A stretch of 10,955 bases of DNA. Source: an uncultured Oscillospiraceae bacterium. GTDB lineage: Bacteria; Bacillota; Clostridia; Oscillospirales; Oscillospiraceae. The notes beneath the pieces were generated by a model. That model made no database searches. It had not been told where the DNA came from and saw only the letters and a list, made by a program, of their open reading frames with translations. Below, piece after piece: positions 1 to 6,083 of the stretch. The DNA lies in contig CAKTOK010000048.1 in the NCBI GenBank assembly GCA_934589835.1, forward strand, positions 1 through 10,955, in the 5' to 3' direction. The translations under genes were made by a program, and so were the position numbers. The stretch's first letter is position 1. Every line of letters starts with the position of its first letter.

Positions 1-564
1 AAGGATCACTGCCTGGTGTGGGTCTACTCCCTGTTCACTGACAAGCCCGGCGACTTCGTGAAGAAGCCCATGCGGGAATGCACCGGCAAGGAGATCTGCA
101 TGGAGTGGCTGTACCATCTGGGCGTGCCCGCAGAGCAGATCGAGGACATGGCCGCCAACAGCGCCAACACCGTGCCCGTCATGATGCCGTATATCGACGC
201 GTTCTTCATGCCCCGCGCCTACGGTGACCGGCCCAAGGTCGTGCCGGACGGCAGCGTGAACTTCGCCTTCCTGGGCCAGTTCGCCGAGACGCCCCGCGAC
301 ACCATCTTCACCACCGAGTATTCCATGCGGACCGGCATGGAGGCCGTGTACACCCTGCTGAACGTGGACCGCGGCGTGCCGGAGGTCTGGGGCAGCGTGT
401 ACGACATCCGCGATCTGCTGGATGCCACCGTGAAGCTGCGGGACGGCAAGTCTCTCGCCGACATGGAGCTCAGCTTCACCGAGAAGATCGCGCTGAAGAA
501 GGTGCTGAGCAAGATCGAGGGCACCGACATCGAAAAGCTGCTGAAGGCGTATCACATTCTATAA
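1..564 (+). CDS. ohyA: Oleate hydratase (fatty acid double-bond hydratase), 3' part
   Basis: The reading frame is open from base 1, so this is the C-terminal 187 residues of a longer gene; the GTG at 16 is an internal valine and not a start. The visible part holds the conserved C-terminal half of the oleate hydratase (myosin-cross-reactive antigen) family: a KKPMRECTGKEI segment, NSANTVPVMMPY, then VNFAFLGQFAETPRDTIFTTEYS, RTGMEAVYTLL and VDRGVPEVWGSVYDIRDLL. The family is FAD-dependent and adds water to the cis-9 double bond of oleate or linoleate to give 10-hydroxy fatty acids, which is linked to detoxifying unsaturated fatty acids. The C terminus looks complete. The FAD-binding N-terminal half lies outside the window, so its integrity cannot be judged. 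Family assignment is confident; substrate range is inferred. Confidence 0.93.
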   Translation, partial: KDHCLVWVYSLFTDKPGDFVKKPMRECTGKEICMEWLYHLGVPAEQIEDMAANSANTVPVMMPYIDAFFMPRAYGDRPKVVPDGSVNFAFLGQFAETPRDTIFTTEYSMRTGMEAVYTLLNVDRGVPEVWGSVYDIRDLLDATVKLRDGKSLADMELSFTEKIALKKVLSKIEGTDIEKLLKAYHIL

Positions 565-576
565 GACCGGCAAGTG

Positions 577-618
577 CAGGAGGACGGGGCACGGCATACG
601 CCGTGCCCCGTCCTCCTG
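577..618 (+). terminator. Strong 19-bp hairpin after the oleate hydratase gene
   Basis: A perfect inverted repeat (577-595 with 600-618, 4-base loop ATAC), very GC-rich, starts 12 bases after the stop codon. No T run follows directly, so it is not a textbook intrinsic terminator. It most likely ends or protects the 3' end of the oleate hydratase transcript. Confidence 0.55.
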
Positions 619-731
619 GCAGACGCCGGACAAGCAGGGGAAATTTTGCCGTTCTGGACAAGGCCTGACCGGAGGGAGACGGAAAAAACTGTTGGTTTGG
701 CTGATTCTTATCACGGTAATAATTTTTCCTC

Positions 732-760
732 TTGCATCGAAGGGCATTTTGTGCTATGCT
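732..760 (+). promoter_or_regulatory. Promoter of the small Cys-rich ORF, extended -10
   Basis: TTGCAT at 732-737 and TATGCT at 755-760 are separated by 17 bases, and TGC directly before the -10 box makes it an extended -10 (TGN). The expected start is near 767. It drives the short unit ending at 1049 and possibly, by readthrough, the permease operon. Confidence 0.7.
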
Positions 761-796
761 CCGGTCAACATCGAGGAAGGGAGCGAAACGGCTGTG

Positions 797-997
797 ATGA
801 CAAGGAAAATGCCCGTGAATACCACCGCTGACGCCCAGAGCGTCTGCGCCGCTTCCTCCTGCGCTGCGATGAACTGCATGATTATCATTCTGGACGCCGG
901 CCTGCTGCTGGCGTCCCTTATTATTTTGCCGGTCGTTACCGGCCGATGGATGACGGTGCATCGCTCCCCCGACTGCCGCCCCTGCTGCAAGGGCTGA
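797..997 (+). CDS. Small Cys-rich protein of unknown function, 66 aa, one membrane segment
   Basis: A 66-codon ORF preceded by a purine-rich ribosome site (GAGGAAGGGAG, 773-783). The ATG at 797 is 13 bases from it; an adjacent in-frame GTG at 794 gives tighter spacing and could be the true start. The protein has a polar N terminus, three cysteines at 17, 22 and 27 (C-X4-C-X4-C), a hydrophobic stretch about 28-48 long enough to cross a membrane, and a tail with CRPCC at 60-64. I do not recognise a family. In favour of a real gene: it fits neatly between its own promoter (732-760) and an intrinsic terminator (1018-1049). Against: it is short, has no recognised homologue, and the transcript could instead be a non-coding or leader RNA for the downstream permease. 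Confidence 0.45.
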   Translation: MTRKMPVNTTADAQSVCAASSCAAMNCMIIILDAGLLLASLIILPVVTGRWMTVHRSPDCRPCCKG

Positions 998-1017
998 CGG
1001 CAGAAGAGAAGTGATCC

Positions 1018-1049
1018 GAGGCTCCGCCATCCGGCGGGGCCTCTTTTTT
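1018..1049 (+). terminator. Intrinsic terminator between small ORF and permease gene
   Basis: Stem 1018-1028 with 1033-1043 (11 pairs, one G-T), loop ATCC, followed by six T at 1044-1049. A second hairpin (CTGCCG 973-978 with CGGCAG 998-1003, inner CCCT/AGGG) lies just before it over the end of the small ORF. The permease start is 78 bases downstream and I see no good promoter between, so this could act as an attenuator. Confidence 0.85.
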
Positions 1050-1127
1050 GATAGACGTTTCCCCCTGTCAGCCCGGCCAGCGCAGGGGCGGGACACCACC
1101 ATTTCAAGGAAAGCGAGAAAGAGAACA

Positions 1128-2666
1128 ATGGGTTTTTTGAATTTTGTGATGGCGTTGAGCCCTATCATCGTGGTGCTGGTCGGCATTCTGGGGTTTCGCC
1201 AGTCCGCCAAGCGCGTCGCCCCCGTGGCGCTGGTCTGGACGCTGGTGCTGGCGTTCACCTTCTTCAACGTGACGGGTGCGGCGTTCAAGGAGAACGTGGC
1301 GGTGTACGACGCCCTGCTGTGGAAGGGCATCAAGGAGGGCCTGAAGATCGTGCTGATGGTGTTCGGCGCCTTCGTGATCCTGAATCTGCTGCGGGAGACG
1401 GGAGCCATTGACGAGGTCAAGGGCGCCATCGCCCGCATCAGCGAGGACCGGCGCGTGCAGGTGGTCATCATCGGCATGATGCTCCCCATCTTCCTGGAGG
1501 GCGCGGCCGGCGCCGGCTCTCCCGCCGCCATTGCCGCCCCCTTTCTGGTGGCGCTGGGCTTCGACCCCGTCACCTCCATCGCGCTGGCGCTGCTGGGCGA
1601 CGCCACGCCATGCTCCTGGGGCGGTGCGGGGCTGACCACCATCAACGGCGGCGCGGCCCTGACCGATGCGGGGCTGAGCACCGTGGCGCTGAACTCCGCC
1701 ATGGTGGGCCGCATCCATATGTTCGGCGTGCTGGTGATCCCGTTCATCATGGTGGCCATGACCTTCGGCAGACGGGGCTTCCGCGGCATTGTGCCGTATC
1801 TCTGCTTTGCCGGTGTGTCCACGGGTGCGGTGATGTTCGTGCTGTCCAACTTCGTGGGTGCAGAGGTCACGTCCATGGGCACGGGATTGCTGTCCATCCT
1901 GCTGAGCGTGGCGTATGGGAAGCTGGTAGGCGTGAAGACGCCGGAGGAGTACCGCTACCGCTTTGACGGGCAGGAGAAAAGGTACGGCGCGTTCCGCGCC
2001 ATGTCGCCCTATGTATATATGCTGGTGCTGCTGCCCGCCGTGCGCTACGGCTTCCCCGCTCTGGTAAAGAACGGCTTCGCCGTCATGTGTACCTTCGGCT
2101 ATATCGTGTGGGTGGATGCGGTCATCCTCATCTGCGGCTTTCTGGGCGCCATGACGCTGAAGACCGGCATGAAGCAGTACGGCCGGATCTGCGGCAAGAC
2201 CGTGGCCCATGTGACGCCGGTGCTGGTGACCATGGGCAGCCTGCTGGTGGTGTCGTACATCATGCAGTCGCCGTCCACGGGCATGATGGACCTCCTGGCC
2301 TCCGACATCGCCGCCGTGGTGGGCCGGTTCTATCCCGCCGCCGCCGTGCTCATCGGCGCCAGCGGCTCGTTCATCACCGGTACGGGACTGGGCTCCAACA
2401 TCATGTTCGCCGATATGCACATACAGGCGGCGCAGGCGCTGGGTATGAACCCCATCACCGTGTTCGCCGGTCAGAACGCCGGCGCGTCGCTGGGCAATCT
2501 GATCTGCCCCAACAATACGGTGGCGGCCTGTGCCACGGTGGATCAGATCGGCAACGAAAACAAGGTCATGAAGCGGACGCTGCCCGCCTTCGCCGTTATT
2601 CTGGTGCTCTACATGGCGCTGACCATGCTGTATACCTGTGTGCTGTTCCCCAGCTTCGGGGTGTAA
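1128..2666 (+). CDS. LctP-family lactate/2-hydroxycarboxylate permease
   Basis: A 512-residue integral membrane protein with about a dozen hydrophobic segments. The family marks are seen: an EGAAGAGSPAAIAAPF segment near residue 125, and near the C terminus GSFITGTGLGSN, FAGQNAGASLGNLICPNN and AACATV, matching the L-lactate permease (LctP/LldP, TC 2.A.14) pattern. Members take up L-lactate, D-lactate or glycolate with protons across the cytoplasmic membrane. The ATG at 1128 was chosen because the chain then begins with a membrane segment and AAGGAAAG/GAAAGAG purine stretches precede it; the frame stays open further upstream but would run through the terminator. It lies 29 bases before an L-2-hydroxyacid dehydrogenase gene, so substrate and enzyme are probably linked. 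Given that partner, the substrate may be a branched-chain or other 2-hydroxyacid rather than lactate. Confidence 0.88.
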   Translation: MGFLNFVMALSPIIVVLVGILGFRQSAKRVAPVALVWTLVLAFTFFNVTGAAFKENVAVYDALLWKGIKEGLKIVLMVFGAFVILNLLRETGAIDEVKGAIARISEDRRVQVVIIGMMLPIFLEGAAGAGSPAAIAAPFLVALGFDPVTSIALALLGDATPCSWGGAGLTTINGGAALTDAGLSTVALNSAMVGRIHMFGVLVIPFIMVAMTFGRRGFRGIVPYLCFAGVSTGAVMFVLSNFVGAEVTSMGTGLLSILLSVAYGKLVGVKTPEEYRYRFDGQEKRYGAFRAMSPYVYMLVLLPAVRYGFPALVKNGFAVMCTFGYIVWVDAVILICGFLGAMTLKTGMKQYGRICGKTVAHVTPVLVTMGSLLVVSYIMQSPSTGMMDLLASDIAAVVGRFYPAAAVLIGASGSFITGTGLGSNIMFADMHIQAAQALGMNPITVFAGQNAGASLGNLICPNNTVAACATVDQIGNENKVMKRTLPAFAVILVLYMALTMLYTCVLFPSFGV

Positions 2667-2695
2667 GGTAATTTATCACAAAGGAGTGTTTTGCA

Positions 2696-3646
2696 ATGAC
2701 AAAGAAACGGATTCTGGGTGTGATCGGACTGGGCCATGTGGGCGCCCATGTGGCCTATGCGCTGGCGGTGCAGGGCATCGCCGACGAGCTGGTGCTGGTG
2801 GACCAGAACCGGCAAAAGCTGGCCAGCGAGGTGCAGGACCTGCGGGATGCCGCGGCGTATCTGCCGCACCGCGTCACCGTCCGCGCCGGTGATTTCGCCG
2901 AGCTGGGCGCGTGCGATGTGATCGTCAACAGCGTGGGTAAGATCGAGCTGCTCCGCGGCACCCATGACCGCGTGACGGAGATGGACTTCACCATCCCCGC
3001 CGTCCGCGGCTACGCCCAGAAGGTCAAGGACAGCGGCTTTGACGGCGTGCTCATCAACATCACCAACCCCTGCGATATCGTCACCCGTGAGTTGGCGCTG
3101 GGGCTGGGACTGCCCCGCGGACGGGTGTTCGGCACCGGCACGGGGCTGGACACCTCCCGCCTGCTCAGCGCGCTGGCGCGCCAGACCGGCATCGACCACA
3201 AATCCATCACCTGCTATATGCTGGGCGAGCACGGCAACCAGCAGTTCGCGCCCTGGTCCTGCGTGAGCTTCAAGGGGATGCCGTTGGATAAGTGGGCGGA
3301 GACGGACGAGCGCTTCCGCTTTGACCGCGATGCCCTGCAGAAGGAGTCCATCGGCGGCGGCTGGGTCACGTTCTCCGGCAAGTACTGCACGGAGTACGGC
3401 ATTGCCACCACCGCCGCCCGCATGGCCCACATCGTGCTCCACGATGAGAAGGCCATCATGCCCGCCAGCATGGAGCTGTGCGGCGAATACGGCGAGAGCG
3501 GCCTGTTTGCCGGTGTGCCCTGCGTTATCGGTGCAGGCGGCGTGGAGCAGGTGGTGGAGCTGCCGCTGACGGCGGAGGAGAAGGCGGCGTTCCATCGGTG
3601 CTGCGAGGGCATCCGCCACAACATGGAGCATCTGAAGGAGATCTGA
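2696..3646 (+). CDS. L-2-hydroxyacid dehydrogenase, LDH/MDH superfamily, L-2-hydroxyisocaproate dehydrogenase-like
   Basis: A cytosolic NAD-dependent dehydrogenase of 316 residues that interconverts an L-2-hydroxyacid and its 2-oxoacid. Seen: the nucleotide-binding GLGHVG at 11-16 with Asp36 at the end of the second strand (NADH preference), NPCDI at 124-128, the substrate-binding Asp152/Arg155 (LDTSR) and the catalytic histidine in LGEHGN at 177-181. From memory, the loop VGKIELL...HDRVTE and LGEHGNQQF..WS track L-2-hydroxyisocaproate dehydrogenase of Weissella (GNIKLQQ.., LGEHGNSQF..WS), not typical LDH, which has LGEHGD and a shorter loop. Bulkier substrates such as 2-oxoisocaproate are therefore likely. 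Strong AAAGGAG site before the ATG. Cotranscribed with the permease, and followed by a terminator. Exact substrate is inferred. Confidence 0.88.
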   Translation: MTKKRILGVIGLGHVGAHVAYALAVQGIADELVLVDQNRQKLASEVQDLRDAAAYLPHRVTVRAGDFAELGACDVIVNSVGKIELLRGTHDRVTEMDFTIPAVRGYAQKVKDSGFDGVLINITNPCDIVTRELALGLGLPRGRVFGTGTGLDTSRLLSALARQTGIDHKSITCYMLGEHGNQQFAPWSCVSFKGMPLDKWAETDERFRFDRDALQKESIGGGWVTFSGKYCTEYGIATTAARMAHIVLHDEKAIMPASMELCGEYGESGLFAGVPCVIGAGGVEQVVELPLTAEEKAAFHRCCEGIRHNMEHLKEI

Positions 3647-3681
3647 GAGGAAGATATCACCATAAGGCCCGTGAGCGGAAA

Positions 3682-3724
3682 CAGCACCGGCCGCGTTACC
3701 TACACGCGGCCGGTGCTGCTTTTT
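3682..3724 (+). terminator. Intrinsic terminator of the permease-dehydrogenase operon
   Basis: Stem 3682-3696 with 3704-3718 (15 pairs, loop of 7), then TTTTT at 3720-3724. It sits between two convergent genes and may also weakly stop transcription from the GNAT gene on the minus strand, where only TTT follows the stem. Confidence 0.88.
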
Positions 3725-3731
3725 GGCACGA

Positions 3732-4205
3732 TTACGGTTTCAGATACTTGCAAAACAGATTGATCTGCTGGCGGGCAAGCTGCTCGCGCTGGTAGAAGGC
3801 CACCGCGCCGGGATTGGTGTCCTCAGCCAGCAGCTGGATCCGCAGATATCCCGATGCCTGCATCATCGCTTCTAGGGCTGCCAAGGCGGCCCTGCCGTAC
3901 CCCTTGCTGCGAAACGGCCCTCTGATGAAAAAATCATCGAGAAACAGTACTTTTCCATGTGCCCATACACTGTAAAACACCACTGTGTTCATGAAGCCAA
4001 TGGGCTGACCGTCCCTTTCGATCATCAGCAGAAGGGTGGCGCCATCCGGCTCCGCCAGAACAGCGCGAAAGATCTCGGCGGGGTCGCCCTTTTCCAGCGG
4101 CGATTCCCACACGTTTTCGTCCTCATACTCATAAGCCATGAACTCTCGGTTCAGCGCGGCCCAAATACCTTCATCCTCGGGCCGGCATTTCCTCACCGTG
4201 ACCAT
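3732..4205 (-). CDS. GNAT-family N-acetyltransferase
   Basis: A 157-residue single-domain GNAT protein that would transfer an acetyl group from acetyl-CoA to an amine of an unknown acceptor. The acetyl-CoA pyrophosphate-binding motif A is seen as RSKGYG at residues 99-104 after the strand VLFLDDFFIRG, and motif B as NPGAVAFY at 131-138. The N-terminal region (VTVRKCRPEDEG) is the usual first strand and helix. GGAGG lies 9 bases upstream of the ATG. It follows the 100-residue gene on the same strand with a 31-base gap, so the two are probably cotranscribed from the promoter near 4572-4600. Acceptor is not predictable from the sequence; amino acids, polyamines, antibiotics or protein N termini are all possible. 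Confidence 0.88.
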   Translation of the reverse strand: MVTVRKCRPEDEGIWAALNREFMAYEYEDENVWESPLEKGDPAEIFRAVLAEPDGATLLLMIERDGQPIGFMNTVVFYSVWAHGKVLFLDDFFIRGPFRSKGYGRAALAALEAMMQASGYLRIQLLAEDTNPGAVAFYQREQLARQQINLFCKYLKP

Positions 4206-4236
4206 CTACTGCACCTCCGGCTTTATTGGGAGAGTC

Positions 4237-4539
4237 TTACTTCGCTACCGGCGCGTCCGGCCAGTAGAGGACATAGCATTCCTGCATCTCGCCCATGTAG
4301 AAGAAGATGTTCTCACCCATCTCGATGTGCTGGCCGAAGGCAAGATCGGGTACGAACAGCCGCCCGCTGGTGCGCTTGGGCCCCTTGATGGTGAAGCCCT
4401 CCGCCGTGGGATGCTGCCGCAGCTCGTTGGCAGCCTCCTCCAGACCGGGGAAGTGCAGCGTCCGCTCCAGCTCCGCCAGCTGGGTCGCGCCGTTGATATA
4501 GACCAGGTGATTTTCGTCCTTGAACCAGTTGATACGCAT
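4237..4539 (-). CDS. Conserved-looking protein of unknown function, 100 aa
   Basis: A soluble 100-residue protein with no signal peptide or membrane segment, and I do not recognise a family. It starts MRINWFKDENHLVYING and has an aromatic-rich C-terminal half (ENIFFYMGEMQECYVLYW). The ATG at 4539 is chosen over an upstream in-frame ATG because AAGGAGG sits about ten bases before it and because the promoter's expected start point (near 4565) leaves room for only this one. It is the first gene of a two-gene unit with the GNAT acetyltransferase. That pairing hints at a joint role but nothing more specific. Codon use is like the neighbours, so it is probably a real native gene. Confidence 0.75.
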   Translation of the reverse strand: MRINWFKDENHLVYINGATQLAELERTLHFPGLEEAANELRQHPTAEGFTIKGPKRTSGRLFVPDLAFGQHIEMGENIFFYMGEMQECYVLYWPDAPVAK

Positions 4540-4571
4540 GGCGATACGTCCTCCTTGGTGTTGATGGGGAC

Positions 4572-4600
4572 AGTATAGCACACCGCACAGGATTTGTCAC
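4572..4600 (-). promoter_or_regulatory. Promoter of the 100-aa protein/GNAT operon
   Basis: On the minus strand GTGACA (4600-4595) and TATACT (4577-4572) are 17 bases apart; five of six -35 and five of six -10 bases fit consensus. Expected start near 4565, giving a leader of about 25 bases. Confidence 0.75.
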
Positions 4601-4644
4601 GCCTCCTGCAAGGGATGCGGCGATTGAGGAGCCGCCGATTACGC

Positions 4645-4693
4645 AAAAAAGCCGGATAAGGAACAGACCTTTCAGTCTGCGCCTTATCCGGCT
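4645..4693 (-). terminator. Intrinsic terminator of the IclR-family gene
   Basis: Read on the minus strand: stem 4693-4682 with 4661-4650, an internal mismatch, then an inner stem CAGAC/GTCTG (4679-4675 with 4668-4664), followed by a T run (A run 4645-4650 on plus). It lies about 55 bases after the IclR stop codon. Confidence 0.88.
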
Positions 4694-4748
4694 GCGGTTT
4701 CTCGGAACAACTCCCCCGCCGAGCAAGCACACGGGATTGCAGCATTGC

Positions 4749-5528
4749 TCATACGTGTTCCTCCTGCGTCCGGTAGCCTAATGCTGCTGAGATCATGGCG
4801 GCGGTGGCGCAGACCTGCTCCACCGCACTGTGAAATTCGTCGGAGTGGACGCTGCGGAACATACCGATCACGCCCACGGCATAGCGCACCTTGCCCTCCA
4901 CGGTGTAGACCGGTGCGGAGATGGAGCGCAGGCCGATCTTGTACTCGCCGTTTTCAATGGCGTAGCCGTTGACGCGGCAGGCCTCCGCCTCCCCCAGAAG
5001 GGCGGAAATGTCGGTGATGGTGTGGGGCGTGAACTGATGACGGCGCTGCCCGCGCAGCAGAGCCTCCGCGCCGGTGCGGGTCATGTGCGCCAGAAAGACC
5101 TTGCCCTGAGACGTGCAGTAGATGGGCAGGCGGGAGCCGGTGTCCGATACAATGCGGAGACCGCCGCGCGTCTCCACCTGATCCAGCGTGATGACGCTGC
5201 CGCCCTCGCAGACGGAGAGCATGACGGACGCGCCGGTCTGCTGGCACAGGTGCTCCATATAGGGGCGCGCCACGGAGGAGATGTCCCACGACCGCTCCAC
5301 CTGCCGCCCGTACTCAAAGAGCCGCAGCCCCAGCGCGTATCTGCCGTCAGGAGTCTGGGTCACCACGTCGCAGGCGCGCATGGTGGTCAGGAGGCCGAAC
5401 ACGGTGCTCTTGGGGTAGCCGCACAGGGCGGTCAGCTCCTTCAGCAGCAGGGGCTTTCCCGCCTGACTCAATATTTGCAGCAGCTCCATGGCCTTTGCCA
5501 CGGAGAGAATCATGTTGCCGTCCACCAC
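4749..5528 (-). CDS. IclR-family transcriptional regulator
   Basis: A DNA-binding regulator of 259 residues. The N-terminal winged helix-turn-helix is seen at about residues 5-65 (AKAMELLQIL..., LKELTALCGYPKSTVFGLLTTM, then a wing with DGRYALG), and the effector-binding domain follows (residues about 75-255; IYCTSQGKVFLA, GYAIENGEYKIGLRSISAPVY, GVIGM). This is the full length of the family. The GTG at 5528 is chosen because AAAGGAG lies 10 bases upstream and the promoter start falls near 5551; a second GTG follows at 5525 and an ATG five codons in. Family members usually control catabolic or transport genes with small aromatic or carboxylic effectors. It is a monocistronic unit with its own promoter and terminator, so its target is not given by position; the 2-hydroxyacid operon 1-4 kb away is one guess. 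Confidence 0.9.
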   Translation of the reverse strand: MVDGNMILSVAKAMELLQILSQAGKPLLLKELTALCGYPKSTVFGLLTTMRACDVVTQTPDGRYALGLRLFEYGRQVERSWDISSVARPYMEHLCQQTGASVMLSVCEGGSVITLDQVETRGGLRIVSDTGSRLPIYCTSQGKVFLAHMTRTGAEALLRGQRRHQFTPHTITDISALLGEAEACRVNGYAIENGEYKIGLRSISAPVYTVEGKVRYAVGVIGMFRSVHSDEFHSAVEQVCATAAMISAALGYRTQEEHV

Positions 5529-5557
5529 AGGGCGCCAGCTCCTTTCTGTATACAAAC

Positions 5558-5586
5558 AGCATAACCGCAGCAAAGAATACTGTCAA
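5558..5586 (-). promoter_or_regulatory. Promoter of the IclR-family gene
   Basis: Minus-strand TTGACA (5586-5581), 17-base spacer, TATGCT (5563-5558). Perfect -35 and a good -10. Expected start near 5551, inside the palindrome TGTATACA at 5547-5554, which might be an operator. Confidence 0.82.
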
Positions 5587-5856
5587 GAATAATCCGATAA
5601 AGCCGCCATAAAAGCCGATAATACGGAACGATGCGTCTGAAGGGGCGGGGTAAAAATGGCAAAGCACAGAGGAAAAGGAAGGCGGCGTGCAGGCCGTTGA
5701 CGAGATCAGGGCGCTGAAATGAAGCAGATTTGCAGAGCTGCTGGGGGAAATAAAACGATCTAAGCATGTAGCGAGGAGCTGTCCGGAAACTTCATTTCTG
5801 CAACTTTTCCAAGCGTTTTCCAGATAATTCCAGCAGCGCCATTCGCCAAAATGACG
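5587..5856. other. Intergenic stretch with no recognisable gene
   Basis: About 270 bases between the IclR promoter and the tRNA-Val terminator. Only short or spurious frames are present, without ribosome sites or recognised motifs. Its base composition is more AT-rich than the flanking genes. I see nothing functional in it. Confidence 0.6.
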
Positions 5857-5891
5857 AAAAGTCCTGAAACCCTTGCGGTTTCAGGACTTTT
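5857..5891 (-). terminator. Terminator of tRNA-Val
   Basis: A perfect 15-bp stem (5857-5871 with 5877-5891, 5-base loop) whose arms end in A4/T4. On the minus strand it follows the CCA end of the tRNA after five bases; being symmetric it can work in both directions. Confidence 0.82.
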
Positions 5892-5896
5892 GACGA

Positions 5897-5972
5897 TGGT
5901 GCGCGGTACAGGACTCGAACCTGTGACCCCATGCACGTCAAGCATGTGCTCTACCAGCTGAGCTAACCGCGC
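5897..5972 (-). tRNA. tRNA-Val(GAC)
   Basis: A complete 76-base cloverleaf on the minus strand: acceptor GCGCGGT/ACCGCGC, D arm GCTC/GAGC, anticodon stem CATGC/GCATG with loop TTGACGT (anticodon GAC, valine codon GUC), T arm ACAGG/CCTGT with TTCGAGT, discriminator A and encoded CCA. It has its own promoter and terminator. Confidence 0.97.
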
Positions 5973-5985
5973 GGACAACAATGGT

Positions 5986-6014
5986 ATATTACCGCAAAGA
6001 CCTCGCCTTGTCAA
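5986..6014 (-). promoter_or_regulatory. Promoter of tRNA-Val
   Basis: Minus-strand TTGACA (6014-6009), 17-base spacer, TAATAT (5991-5986). The expected start is only a few bases before the mature 5' end of the tRNA at 5972. Its -35 box lies 8 bases from the -35 box of the divergent dehydrogenase promoter. Confidence 0.88.
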
Positions 6015-6022
6015 CACTTTTC

Positions 6023-6051
6023 TTGCCATTGTGCCGGAAATTTGTTATACT
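6023..6051 (+). promoter_or_regulatory. Promoter of the FabG-like gene, extended -10
   Basis: TTGCCA (6023-6028), 17-base spacer, TATACT (6046-6051) with TGT directly upstream (extended -10). Expected start near 6058, giving a leader of about 26 bases. Confidence 0.85.
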
Positions 6052-6083
6052 GTCATCAAAATATGGGCAGGGAGTTGGTCATT

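Noticed and set aside
476..1897. Long minus-strand open frame (473 codons) opposite the permease gene and its upstream region
   Set aside because: It is an antisense shadow in GC-rich DNA: it spans a terminator and a promoter, covers several real units, and its product is low-complexity without a domain.
1104..2420. Long minus-strand open frame (438 codons) opposite the permease
   Set aside because: Its product is a His/Gln/Gly/Ala-rich string, the usual antisense reading of a membrane-protein gene; the plus strand has a clear LctP family protein.
2609..3631. 340-codon minus-strand frame opposite the dehydrogenase gene
   Set aside because: Antisense shadow of a gene with full catalytic motifs on the plus strand.
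5510..5767. 85-codon minus-strand frame upstream of the IclR gene
   Set aside because: It lacks a ribosome site, covers the IclR promoter, and its product looks like random translation.
5760..6029. 89-codon minus-strand frame overlapping tRNA-Val
   Set aside because: The LAQLVEHMLD...GSSPVP string is the classic false translation of a tRNA gene.
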